A stretch of 54,507 nucleotides of DNA from Ruminococcus sp. Lineage in GTDB: Bacteria; Bacillota; Clostridia; Oscillospirales; Ruminococcaceae. Below, in pieces: positions 1 to 7,565 of the stretch (the stretch's first letter is position 1; each line of letters opens with the position of its first letter). The position numbers and the translations under genes are program-made. The notes under the pieces were generated by a model. It saw only the letters and a program-made list of their open reading frames with translations. It was not told the origin of the DNA and did no database searches. The stretch is taken from positions 1 to 54,507 of the forward strand of contig JAFXRI010000016.1 in the NCBI GenBank assembly GCA_017526445.1. The letters are read 5' to 3'.

Positions 1-167
1 AATAAAGTTGAGCTGAGATTTTTCGTCAGAGTGCATAAATTTGACGCAGGCGGGCGAGCGAAGACCAATTCGCTTTTCGCCCGGCAAGGAAAATTTGTGT
101 GCTATGACGGAAAATATGCAAGCAGATGACGTGCAGAGGCGCAAGCCGTGGGTTGTGCGGTGTTGCC
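1..167 (+). mobile_element. MITE-like element, copy 1 (left end cut by window edge)
   Basis: These 167 bases match the right-hand part of the complete copy at 46536-46746 with only about two substitutions. They end in the same terminal repeat (GGGTTGTGCGGTGTTGCC) followed by TTAA at 168-171, the same tetranucleotide that flanks the complete copy. The interior has a stem-loop (GGGCG..AGCGAA paired with TTCGCT..CGCCC) and no credible gene. The near identity of copies far apart points to recent spread. The transposase source is unknown; none is encoded in the window. Confidence 0.85.
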
Positions 168-200
168 TTAAGCACGGTCTTTGGCGACTGAGTGCTTCAC

Positions 201-1094
201 TTATTCATTCGCAAGGCTGACTATACGGGAGATGAACTCCTCGGATGACACGGACGAGGGACGGTTGAAGCGTCCCATTTCCTTGAGCCCGGTCAATGCT
301 CCCGGAGAAAGGAAATTGACCTCCCCGGAAGTGCCGAGAGTCGCTTTGAAGCCCAGCATATACATGACCTCGCGGGCTGTATCGCTGACAAAGCCGTAAG
401 GATAAGCATAGACCTCCGGCTCGGTACCGATACGTTCGCTGAAAAGCCGTTTCGCAGCGGTCGTATCGTTCAGGAGCGCACGTTTATACTCTTTGTCTGT
501 CTCGTCCGGCTTTCTGAGCAGACCTCTGCGCCCTTCGAGGGAATGCATATCGTAGCTGTGGCAGACAAGCTCAGCCCTTCCGCTGTCAAGGAGCTTTTTA
601 AGATCGTCTTCATCCATATAGGAGTATAGTTCAGAAGGCTCAGCCTCCTCACATGCTGCCTCGGTGTACCTCCCGACCGGAGCAAAGGATGCGCACATAT
701 CATACCTTTCAAGCAGCGGCAGAACATATACAAGGTTATTGAGCTGCCCGTCGTCGAACGTCAGGACGACAGGTTTCTCAGGCAGATCACCGCTCCCCTC
801 GCAAAAAAGTATAAGATCATGGACAGACACAGCTGTAAAGCCTTTTCCCTTTAAGCAGCGCATATCGCTTTCCAGCTGCGAGGGAGAAACAACATAATCC
901 CCCAGCCGCTCCGGATCGGGCAGGATGCTGTGATACATTATTATCGGCACAGCCCTGCTTTCCTTTGCCGACTGAACCTGCAAAGCCTCACGGTCATTAC
1001 CGCTCCTCCCCGCAGACAGTATCACTGTCCCGACAGCAAGCGCCAGAACAGACAGAATAACGATAAGCCTTCGTATTGTGATCTCAGTATGCAT
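201..1094 (-). CDS. Membrane-anchored polysaccharide deacetylase (NodB homology, CE4)
   Basis: Predicted metal-dependent deacetylase acting on cell-wall or other extracytoplasmic N-acetylated polysaccharide. The NodB fold is seen as the LTFDDG motif, followed by CHSYDMHS supplying the two metal-binding histidines, and a YAYPYG motif. A single N-terminal hydrophobic helix of about 20 residues lies a few residues after the start and has no lipobox, so it is a signal anchor or uncleaved signal. The chosen ATG has an AAGGTGGG ribosome site; an in-frame GTG at 1179-1181 would add 29 residues and cannot be excluded, because the candidate promoter lies close to it. The exact substrate (peptidoglycan, chitooligosaccharide or xylan) cannot be read from the sequence. 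It stands alone, divergent from the chemoreceptor. Confidence 0.85.
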   Translation of the reverse strand: MHTEITIRRLIVILSVLALAVGTVILSAGRSGNDREALQVQSAKESRAVPIIMYHSILPDPERLGDYVVSPSQLESDMRCLKGKGFTAVSVHDLILFCEGSGDLPEKPVVLTFDDGQLNNLVYVLPLLERYDMCASFAPVGRYTEAACEEAEPSELYSYMDEDDLKKLLDSGRAELVCHSYDMHSLEGRRGLLRKPDETDKEYKRALLNDTTAAKRLFSERIGTEPEVYAYPYGFVSDTAREVMYMLGFKATLGTSGEVNFLSPGALTGLKEMGRFNRPSSVSSEEFISRIVSLANE

Positions 1095-1218
1095 CGCAGA
1101 ACCCACCTTGTCAGATATGCTCGGAGCCAGTCCTCTGTAAAGCATATGCCGGATAAGCCGGATTAATGCGATCAACTGCACGATGTCTGCCTGATGTGGA
1201 TGGTTTTTGATAAAAAAA

Positions 1219-1247
1219 TTATTAAAATGGCTGATTATTTACTTCAA
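1219..1247 (-). promoter_or_regulatory. Possible promoter of the deacetylase gene
   Basis: On the minus strand, TTGAAG (1242-1247) and TAATAA (1219-1224) are separated by 17 bp in an AT-rich stretch upstream of the deacetylase. Both hexamers deviate from consensus, so this is tentative. Confidence 0.35.
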
Positions 1248-1252
1248 ACCCC

Positions 1253-1281
1253 TTGAAATTTTTGTGCACATCTGATATAAT
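1253..1281 (+). promoter_or_regulatory. Sigma-A type promoter of the chemoreceptor gene
   Basis: TTGAAA at 1253-1258 and TATAAT at 1276-1281 with a 17-bp spacer, about 55 bp ahead of the chemoreceptor start. Confidence 0.72.
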
Positions 1282-1338
1282 AATAGTACTAATAGTGTAA
1301 ATACTGTTTATTATAATTAATATATAGGAGGCATTACA

Positions 1339-3516
1339 TTGAAAACTATACGTTCAAAACTGATGCTTGCAATGTTTGTAGTATCCTTTGTGATAATCGG
1401 CATTTTCAGCCTTTTCAGCATCTTATACATCAACAAGTCTGTAAAGACAACGCTCAATACATCTATCGCCCCGTTGGCCGAACAGTCTTCCAACAGCTTC
1501 GACACCGTTGTTGAAAACTACGGCAAGGCTTTTTCGACCTATACTATGAACAATGTGTTTACCGATGCCTTCTCGGACAAGGACAGGCTCGACTTTCTGA
1601 AGAGCTGCTTTACTGATGATGAGGGCGATTATTCCTATGCCCTTTATAGGTCTGACAACAGCATCATTACAGCTACCCCCGGTATATGCACCGTTGCTAT
1701 CAAGGAAACTGATGTTGCCAACGCTCTTAACAAAAACAGAGTCGTGTACGGAGATATAATCTCTATCAAGAACAGCATTTATTTTTCCATACTCTGCCCC
1801 GCTAAGCTTAAAAGCGGAGATCTGATCGTGGCGGCAGTCACAATGAAGGCTGAGGTGCTCAACAAGGTCATTGAGGATATCAAATTCGGCGAGAACGGCT
1901 ATGCATTCATTATCAACTCAGATGGCGAAACTATACTCCACAGTCAGCTTCAGCGTGCCGTTAACCGTTCCAATCCCATATCCCTTGCCAAGACAGACGA
2001 TACATATGCCGAACTTGCTGAGTTCCTTAATATGGCTATCAATTCCGAGAACGGCTCGGGCGAATATGAGTATAACGGACAGAGATTCACCGGCGGTTAT
2101 GCTGCCTGCAAATCCTTCGGCGGGACGCTTTGCATAGTTGCTCCCTCAGATGACTTCCTGACCACCAGCACCAATGCTCTCAAAAACATAATCTATATAG
2201 GCGTGCTGCTTATCGTTATCACAGTACTTGTTTCCGTACTGTTTGCAAGAAGGATCTCCAAGCCTATCGTTTCTACCACCAACCGTATCCGTGAGCTTGC
2301 TCAGGGCAACCTGACTGACAGAGTTGAGGTCTCCTACTCCAAGGACGAGATCGGTATCCTCTCCGGATCACTGGCAGATACGATCGTAAGACTGAGACAG
2401 TATATCACGCTCATCACCGTTGCTCTTACCAATATCTCGGAAGGCAATATGACACACAGAGTCGAGGGTGACTTCAAAGGAGACTTTATCCAGATAAAGC
2501 AGACCTTCAACGACATCCTTGAATCTCTCAGCGAGACCTTCGCTTCGATAAACACCTCGGCTGAGCAGGTGAACTCCGGTGCCGTACAGGTATCGAATTC
2601 AGCTCAGGCTCTCTCTCAGGGCTCAACTCAGCAGGCAAGCGCTATCGAGGAGCTCTCGGCTACCCTCAACGAAGTATCCACTCAGGTAAAGCAGAACTCC
2701 ACCGACGCTAAGAACGCTTACAATATCGTTACCGAGAATACAAAGGCTATCTCAGCCTGCAACAACGATATGACCAATATGCTCGATGCTATGGAGCAGA
2801 TCCACTCCACATCGGCTGAGATCTCCAATATCATCAAGGTCATAGACGAGATCTCCTTCCAGACCAACATCCTCGCGCTCAACGCCGCTGTTGAGGCCGC
2901 CCGAGAAGGCTCCAAGGGCTTCGGCGTCGTAGCAGACGAAGTAAGACGTCTGGCATCCCGTTCAGCTGAGGCTGCAAAGCAGACAGCCGCACTTATCGAG
3001 AACTCCACAAAGGCTGTAAACAAGGGCTCTGAGCTTGCGGAGCAGACCGCAAGGTCTCTTGGCGACATCGTTAACGACTCAATAACTATACAGGGCCTTG
3101 TCAAGAATATCACCGATGCTTCTGCTCAGCAGGCCGAAGCTATTCTCCAGATCAATACCGGTGTAGATCAGATCTCCGCAGTTGTTGCTACAAATACTGC
3201 TACAGCCATCGGAGCTGCTTCAGCCAGTGAGGAGCTTTCACAGCAGTCGCTGATACTCAAGAACATGATCGCAAGATTCAAGCTCAGCGACAACGATAAA
3301 AACGATGATTATTCAGGCGACGACTATGACAGCTTCGACGGATACGGAGACGGCGGAAGCATCATCAAAAACAGAGTAAATGAATTTGCCGATGAATACG
3401 GCGATGATGATGATATATCCGACCTCGGCACAGGCTCAGGCAGTGATGACGAAGACGCTTCGTCAGGCGACGGTGACCTGAAGATCATCCTCAATGACGA
3501 TGACGATAAATACTGA
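1339..3516 (+). CDS. Methyl-accepting chemotaxis protein with an extracellular Cache-like sensor and acidic tail
   Basis: A transmembrane receptor of 725 residues. It starts at TTG, 8 nt after AGGAGG. Order of parts: TM1 at about 8-31; an extracellular sensor of about 250 residues with the layout of a double-Cache domain; TM2 at about 284-304; a HAMP domain followed by a second HAMP-like segment; and a coiled-coil signalling domain whose hairpin tip is at about 503-531 ([20 protein letters not shown]), the CheA/CheW contact. After about residue 650 the protein becomes a 75-residue Asp/Glu/Gly/Ser-rich tail that is not part of the usual receptor and has no CheR-tethering pentapeptide. No che or flagellar genes lie nearby, so the output is unknown. 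The ligand cannot be predicted. Confidence 0.95.
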   Translation: MKTIRSKLMLAMFVVSFVIIGIFSLFSILYINKSVKTTLNTSIAPLAEQSSNSFDTVVENYGKAFSTYTMNNVFTDAFSDKDRLDFLKSCFTDDEGDYSYALYRSDNSIITATPGICTVAIKETDVANALNKNRVVYGDIISIKNSIYFSILCPAKLKSGDLIVAAVTMKAEVLNKVIEDIKFGENGYAFIINSDGETILHSQLQRAVNRSNPISLAKTDDTYAELAEFLNMAINSENGSGEYEYNGQRFTGGYAACKSFGGTLCIVAPSDDFLTTSTNALKNIIYIGVLLIVITVLVSVLFARRISKPIVSTTNRIRELAQGNLTDRVEVSYSKDEIGILSGSLADTIVRLRQYITLITVALTNISEGNMTHRVEGDFKGDFIQIKQTFNDILESLSETFASINTSAEQVNSGAVQVSNSAQALSQGSTQQASAIEELSATLNEVSTQVKQNSTDAKNAYNIVTENTKAISACNNDMTNMLDAMEQIHSTSAEISNIIKVIDEISFQTNILALNAAVEAAREGSKGFGVVADEVRRLASRSAEAAKQTAALIENSTKAVNKGSELAEQTARSLGDIVNDSITIQGLVKNITDASAQQAEAILQINTGVDQISAVVATNTATAIGAASASEELSQQSLILKNMIARFKLSDNDKNDDYSGDDYDSFDGYGDGGSIIKNRVNEFADEYGDDDDISDLGTGSGSDDEDASSGDGDLKIILNDDDDKY

Positions 3517-3575
3517 TCTGAAAATTTGACCGTGGCTCCCCTTCCGGCTGACACGGATATGACAGGAGGATAAAT

Positions 3576-4655
3576 ATGAAAAGACGTATCGGAATACTCA
3601 CGAGCGGAGGCGACTGCCCCGGACTTAACGCGACAATAAGAGGTGTTGCGAAAGCCTGTTATGAACGCTTCGGCGATGACGTGGAGATCGTCGGCATACA
3701 GAACGGCTACTACGGCCTTATGAATAATATGTGCAAGGAGATGCAGCAGGCTGATTTTTCTGGCATCCTTACCCGCGGCGGAACGATCTTCGGAACTAAA
3801 AGAACCCCCTTCAAAATGATGAAGGTCGTCGAAGAGGACAACATGGATAAGGTCAAGGCTATGAAGCAGACCTACAAAAAGCAGAAGCTTGACTGTCTGC
3901 TCACTCTCGGAGGAAACGGTACGCATAAGACTGCAAACCTGCTGTCTGAGGAGGGACTCAATGTTATAGGTCTCCCCAAGACCATAGACAACGATATCTG
4001 GGGGACTTCGGTGACATTCGGCTTCCATACTGCTGTTGATATTGCCACCGATGTTATCGACCGTCTGCATACAACAGCAACATCCCACAACAGGATCCTG
4101 GTCGTGGAGATAATGGGCAATAAGGCAGGCTGGCTCACTCTCTATTCGGGCATTGCCGGCGGCGCTGATATAATCGTGATCCCCGAGATACCTTATGACA
4201 TCGACAAGCTGGCTGCTGCCTGTGTCAAGCGTGCTGATAACGGCAAGGGATTCTCGATACTTGCAGTTGCTGAGGGCGCTTTTGATGTGAACGAAGCTAA
4301 AATGAAGAAGAAAGAGCGTGCAAAGAGCCGTGCAGAAGCCGGCATAACTACCGCTTCCACCAGAATCGCCAAACAGATAGAAGCTGCCACCGGCTGCGAG
4401 ACAAGAGTATGTGTTCCCGGACATATGCTCCGCGGCGGAAGCCCTTCGGCTTACGACAGGGTGCTTGCCACAAAGTTCGGTGTGCGTGCTGCTCAGCTGA
4501 TCGCTGAGGACAAATACGGATATGCTGTTGCGATGATAAACGAGAATGTATCCGAGAACAAGCTCATTGACGTTGCAGGTAAAACGAAATTCGTTCCTGC
4601 TGACGATCAGATGGTGAAAACTGCAAGAGATATAGGCATCTCATTCGGTGACTAA
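3576..4655 (+). CDS. pfkA: 6-phosphofructokinase (group III type)
   Basis: Phosphorylates fructose 6-phosphate to the 1,6-bisphosphate in glycolysis. The 359-residue protein opens with GILTSGGDCPGLNA, the phosphoryl-donor loop of the family. The donor-specificity positions read GGNGT (about 111-115) and PKTIDND (about 133). In the family numbering this is Gly at 104 and Lys at 124. Known PPi enzymes carry Asp104 and Lys124, and classical bacterial ATP enzymes carry Gly at both. The Gly/Lys pair is typical of the mixed group III enzymes, many of which use ATP. ATP use is therefore the better guess, not a certainty. The start follows AGGAGG. It lies 59 bp after the chemoreceptor and ends at a bidirectional terminator. 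Confidence 0.95.
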   Translation: MKRRIGILTSGGDCPGLNATIRGVAKACYERFGDDVEIVGIQNGYYGLMNNMCKEMQQADFSGILTRGGTIFGTKRTPFKMMKVVEEDNMDKVKAMKQTYKKQKLDCLLTLGGNGTHKTANLLSEEGLNVIGLPKTIDNDIWGTSVTFGFHTAVDIATDVIDRLHTTATSHNRILVVEIMGNKAGWLTLYSGIAGGADIIVIPEIPYDIDKLAAACVKRADNGKGFSILAVAEGAFDVNEAKMKKKERAKSRAEAGITTASTRIAKQIEAATGCETRVCVPGHMLRGGSPSAYDRVLATKFGVRAAQLIAEDKYGYAVAMINENVSENKLIDVAGKTKFVPADDQMVKTARDIGISFGD

Positions 4656-4661
4656 ATAAAA

Positions 4662-4697
4662 CCGCCGGAGGCTTCAAACCTCCGGCGGATATTTTTT
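4662..4697. terminator. Bidirectional terminator between pfkA and the SGNH lipoprotein
   Basis: A perfect 10-bp stem, CCGCCGGAGG / CCTCCGGCGG, with a 7-nt loop. T-runs leave the stem on both strands, so it can end pfkA (+) and the lipoprotein gene (-). Confidence 0.92.
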
Positions 4698-4711
4698 ACT
4701 GTTCTGATCTG

Positions 4712-5653
4712 TTACTGCACAGGTCCTACAAGCTGCTCGCACACCTGATAGAGAACTGCGGAATATGCGTGCGACATAAGATGTACGCCGTCTCCGCCGT
4801 TATACTCAGCAGCAAGAGCGCCGCCTGCATCTTTAAGGTATTTGCCGATCTCAATGAAACCGTAGCCCTTGCCTGAATCAGCGAGAGCCTGCTTCAAAGC
4901 GGCATTGTACTCCTGAAGCTTAGCATTGTTGATCTTTTCGCAATCCGCTGCGGAAGGAGTCGAGGAAGCAATATAAAGCTTAGTATCGGGAACGACCTCA
5001 TGCACCTTGTCGAGCAGGCCGATGTAATTCTCGCAGAACTGCTCGGAAGTCGTTAAGTTGATATCATTTATACCCATCCAGAAAATAAGGATCTTGGGCT
5101 TTAAGATGCTTACTGCATCGGTGATGCTGTACTCTCCGCCATTTACGGTAAATGTGAAATCAAAGATGTTTCTTGCTGCCACCGAGCCGTTTGCGAGGAC
5201 ATTGTTTTCGGGGAGATAGTCATACATCTCCAGGCCGAGGCAAACGCTGTCGCCCACAAAGGTAACATCCTTGAGGAAGTTGTTATACTCGTCAGTAAAC
5301 CTGTAAAGCTTCTGACCGTATGCATCGATCTCGTACTTGTCCTCGGTCGGTTCGAGAGCAGACGGATCTACAGGAACAGGCGCTGCTGTCTCTTCCTCCG
5401 AAGAAGTATCCTCGGGGACGGAAGTTGTCTGCTCTGTCTGCGACTCGGCAGGCTCGGCTGGCTTGCTCTCATCAGCGGCAGAAGAAACCTCGGCAGCCGA
5501 TACATCGGGCTCTAAAGCCTTGGACTCCGCGGCAGATGTGCCCGCAGCGGAGGAAGCCCCTCCCGAGGAGGCAGTATCACCGCATCCTGTGCAGACCAGA
5601 AGCATTATCGCAGCAGCTGCTGCGGCAGCAGTTCTGAATGAAAACTTTTGCAT
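4712..5653 (-). CDS. SGNH/GDSL-family hydrolase lipoprotein
   Basis: A predicted secreted esterase or lipase-like hydrolase of 313 residues. The N-terminus has a signal peptide ending in a lipobox-like CTGC, then about 80 residues of Ala/Ser/Glu/Pro-rich linker, then the SGNH fold. Block I is VGDSV (nucleophile Ser, about residue 132), block III is GINDIN (about 193) and block V is DGVHL (catalytic Asp and His, about 288). The internal ATG was chosen because GGAG lies upstream; ten more in-frame codons are possible. The gene is 54 bp downstream of the L,D-transpeptidase on the same strand, so the two are probably co-transcribed. This hints at a role in wall or cell-surface polymer modification such as deacylation. 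The substrate is not known. Confidence 0.88.
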   Translation of the reverse strand: MQKFSFRTAAAAAAAIMLLVCTGCGDTASSGGASSAAGTSAAESKALEPDVSAAEVSSAADESKPAEPAESQTEQTTSVPEDTSSEEETAAPVPVDPSALEPTEDKYEIDAYGQKLYRFTDEYNNFLKDVTFVGDSVCLGLEMYDYLPENNVLANGSVAARNIFDFTFTVNGGEYSITDAVSILKPKILIFWMGINDINLTTSEQFCENYIGLLDKVHEVVPDTKLYIASSTPSAADCEKINNAKLQEYNAALKQALADSGKGYGFIEIGKYLKDAGGALAAEYNGGDGVHLMSHAYSAVLYQVCEQLVGPVQ

Positions 5654-5707
5654 AATATCATTATCTCCTTCTATATTTGTCACGGGGAAAACATAATTCC
5701 CATATTC

Positions 5708-7309
5708 TTACCAGTACATGATAACAGGTGTGTTTATCGGGACGTTCTCATACACATACTTTGCAGCGTCAAGAGGCATATTGATACAGCCGTGAGAGCC
5801 GTACTGCTTATATCTGTCCTTGCCGAAATACGGATGCCATGTTGCATCGTGAAGACCGATGCCGAAGGTCGAGATATTGTTCCAGTAGGTAACAGGTGTT
5901 GACCAGCTCTCCCCTGCGGAAGTAGTTCCGGTAAGAGTCTTGTTCATTTCCTTCAGCCAGAGCTTGTAGATGCCGCCGGGAGTCTTTCTCTCGGGAGTAT
6001 CCTTACCGGAAACTATATCGCACTCATACATTTTCTTGCCTTCAAGGTAGAACCAGAAATGCTGATTTTTCAGATCGACCTCACAGTAGGTATTGCCTAT
6101 ATCGCTCTTGGCTGTATGATACTTGGGATCACACGAATACTCATAGCCCGAATCCGGATTTACATAATATACAGGCTCGATCTCATCCGAGAAGCCGGCT
6201 TCGATCGCATCTATGATCCTTTCGCACATCTTGTCCTTATAGAGCCAGTAACCGTAGCAGCCCTCGCCCTGAGCGATCTTTATAGTGCCGCGCTTGGTAG
6301 TCTTGAACTCACGGGTGGTATTGTAGGTATCGTACTTGGCTGCCAGCTTATCAACATAATCCATTACCTTGTCATAGTTTACGGTATAACCCTTGAGGGC
6401 ATTGTCGTCCTCGAACTCGATCCAGCCCAGGAAATCGGCGCCCTTGATAACGGCATCCTCAAAATCGAAGTTGATCTTTATCTCGATGTCATTCAGTTCC
6501 TCGAGACGGTCAAGCTCTTCGACCAGGTCGTTTGCAAGGACCTTAGGCTGCTGATAGAGATCGGCTGTGGCAAGATCCACAGTATAGATGCCCTTTTCAA
6601 GGTAGCCCTCGACATAAGACACCAGCTCCGGCAGTTTTGTATCATCAATAGCGTCGCCCTTGGCTTCCTTAACGATCTCAAAACCGTTATCGGTATATCT
6701 GATAAAGGCATCGCGGGCAGCGTTCTTACCTGACGTATTGATGATCCTGCGCTTCAGCTCGGCAGAGAGCATCTTCTCATCATAAGTAAACGAGGTATCA
6801 AAATTATAAGCTGTCTGATTTGAAAGGTGTGTGAACCACAGATAATAGTTCTGCTGAGTCATATACTGCGAAACGGTGGCCTTGATATTATCCTGATAGC
6901 CGATAGAGTCAAGGGGTATCTCTGTCTTGGAGCCGTCAAGCTTGACTATGACGATATTCTCGGGAGTCTTTATATGTGATCTCACGGCATTGTATGCCTC
7001 GGCCTCCGTCATATTGCTTACATCGACGGAATTGATGGTGGTGTTCTGCAGGAACTTGCCTTGTGCTTCGCGCAGTCCCCTGAAATAAAGGAACAGCAAA
7101 AAGCCGATGACCACCAGAAGTATCAGCAGTATGGCGATCATCAGCGCTTTGAAGCCGCTCATACCTTTCTTCTTTACCACAACGACCTCCCTGCGGGGAG
7201 CTTTTTTTACTTTCGGACGCTCGCTCTCGCGCTCGTTTTCCTGCATAGTCTCCATGATCTGCCTTGCAAGCTCATCATTAGACATCTGACGCCTGGGCTC
7301 ATCACTCAT
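5708..7309 (-). CDS. Membrane-anchored L,D-transpeptidase (YkuD domain)
   Basis: A peptidoglycan cross-linking enzyme of 533 residues. It has a charged cytoplasmic N-terminus of about 50 residues, one membrane helix at about 54-75, a long extracellular region resembling the peptidoglycan-binding-like domains that precede YkuD in Firmicutes, and a C-terminal YkuD domain. The catalytic centre is visible as GLHDATW (about 485) and SHGCINMP (about 506), which supply His and the nucleophilic Cys. Such enzymes form 3-3 cross-links or attach proteins to the wall. The start has an AAGGAG site, and a consensus promoter lies just upstream, divergent from the ABC transporter. The SGNH lipoprotein follows in the same direction. 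Confidence 0.93.
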   Translation of the reverse strand: MSDEPRRQMSNDELARQIMETMQENERESERPKVKKAPRREVVVVKKKGMSGFKALMIAILLILLVVIGFLLFLYFRGLREAQGKFLQNTTINSVDVSNMTEAEAYNAVRSHIKTPENIVIVKLDGSKTEIPLDSIGYQDNIKATVSQYMTQQNYYLWFTHLSNQTAYNFDTSFTYDEKMLSAELKRRIINTSGKNAARDAFIRYTDNGFEIVKEAKGDAIDDTKLPELVSYVEGYLEKGIYTVDLATADLYQQPKVLANDLVEELDRLEELNDIEIKINFDFEDAVIKGADFLGWIEFEDDNALKGYTVNYDKVMDYVDKLAAKYDTYNTTREFKTTKRGTIKIAQGEGCYGYWLYKDKMCERIIDAIEAGFSDEIEPVYYVNPDSGYEYSCDPKYHTAKSDIGNTYCEVDLKNQHFWFYLEGKKMYECDIVSGKDTPERKTPGGIYKLWLKEMNKTLTGTTSAGESWSTPVTYWNNISTFGIGLHDATWHPYFGKDRYKQYGSHGCINMPLDAAKYVYENVPINTPVIMYW

Positions 7310-7349
7310 AAACGAACGCTCCTTTCCTTATAATTCTCATACATAACTA

Positions 7350-7378
7350 TTATACATCATATTTCGACCGATTTCAAC
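7350..7378 (-). promoter_or_regulatory. Promoter of the L,D-transpeptidase gene
   Basis: Minus-strand TTGAAA (7373-7378) and TATAAT (7350-7355) with a 17-bp spacer, about 40 bp upstream of the start codon. Confidence 0.75.
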
Positions 7379-7420
7379 TATTTAAATTGTACAATTAATG
7401 GGACAAATATCTGTGAATTA

Positions 7421-7492
7421 AGTTTAAAATGACGATTTGAACATTATTGTCTCTGAGTTTAAACTGAGTTTAAAATGCAGGAATAATATAAT
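7421..7492 (+). promoter_or_regulatory. Putative activator-type direct repeats and -10 box ahead of the ABC transporter
   Basis: AGTTTAAAA occurs at 7421-7429 and 7467-7475, and AGTTTAAA at 7456-7463. The last two are spaced exactly 11 bp apart, one helical turn, a spacing used by OmpR/PhoB-family response regulators. TATAAT lies at 7487-7492, and the -35 position falls inside the repeat pair without a recognisable -35 hexamer. An activator-dependent promoter is inferred. No two-component genes are in the window. Confidence 0.45.
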
Positions 7493-7565
7493 AAGGTAAT
7501 TTCAGGGAGACGGCCCGGAAAATGGATCCGTACCTGATCCCGCAGACAAAGAAAGGGGAAATGAA

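Noticed and set aside
1-167. Small protein encoded by the mobile element
   Set aside because: Open frames in the element are short, lack ribosome sites and are not conserved between copies.
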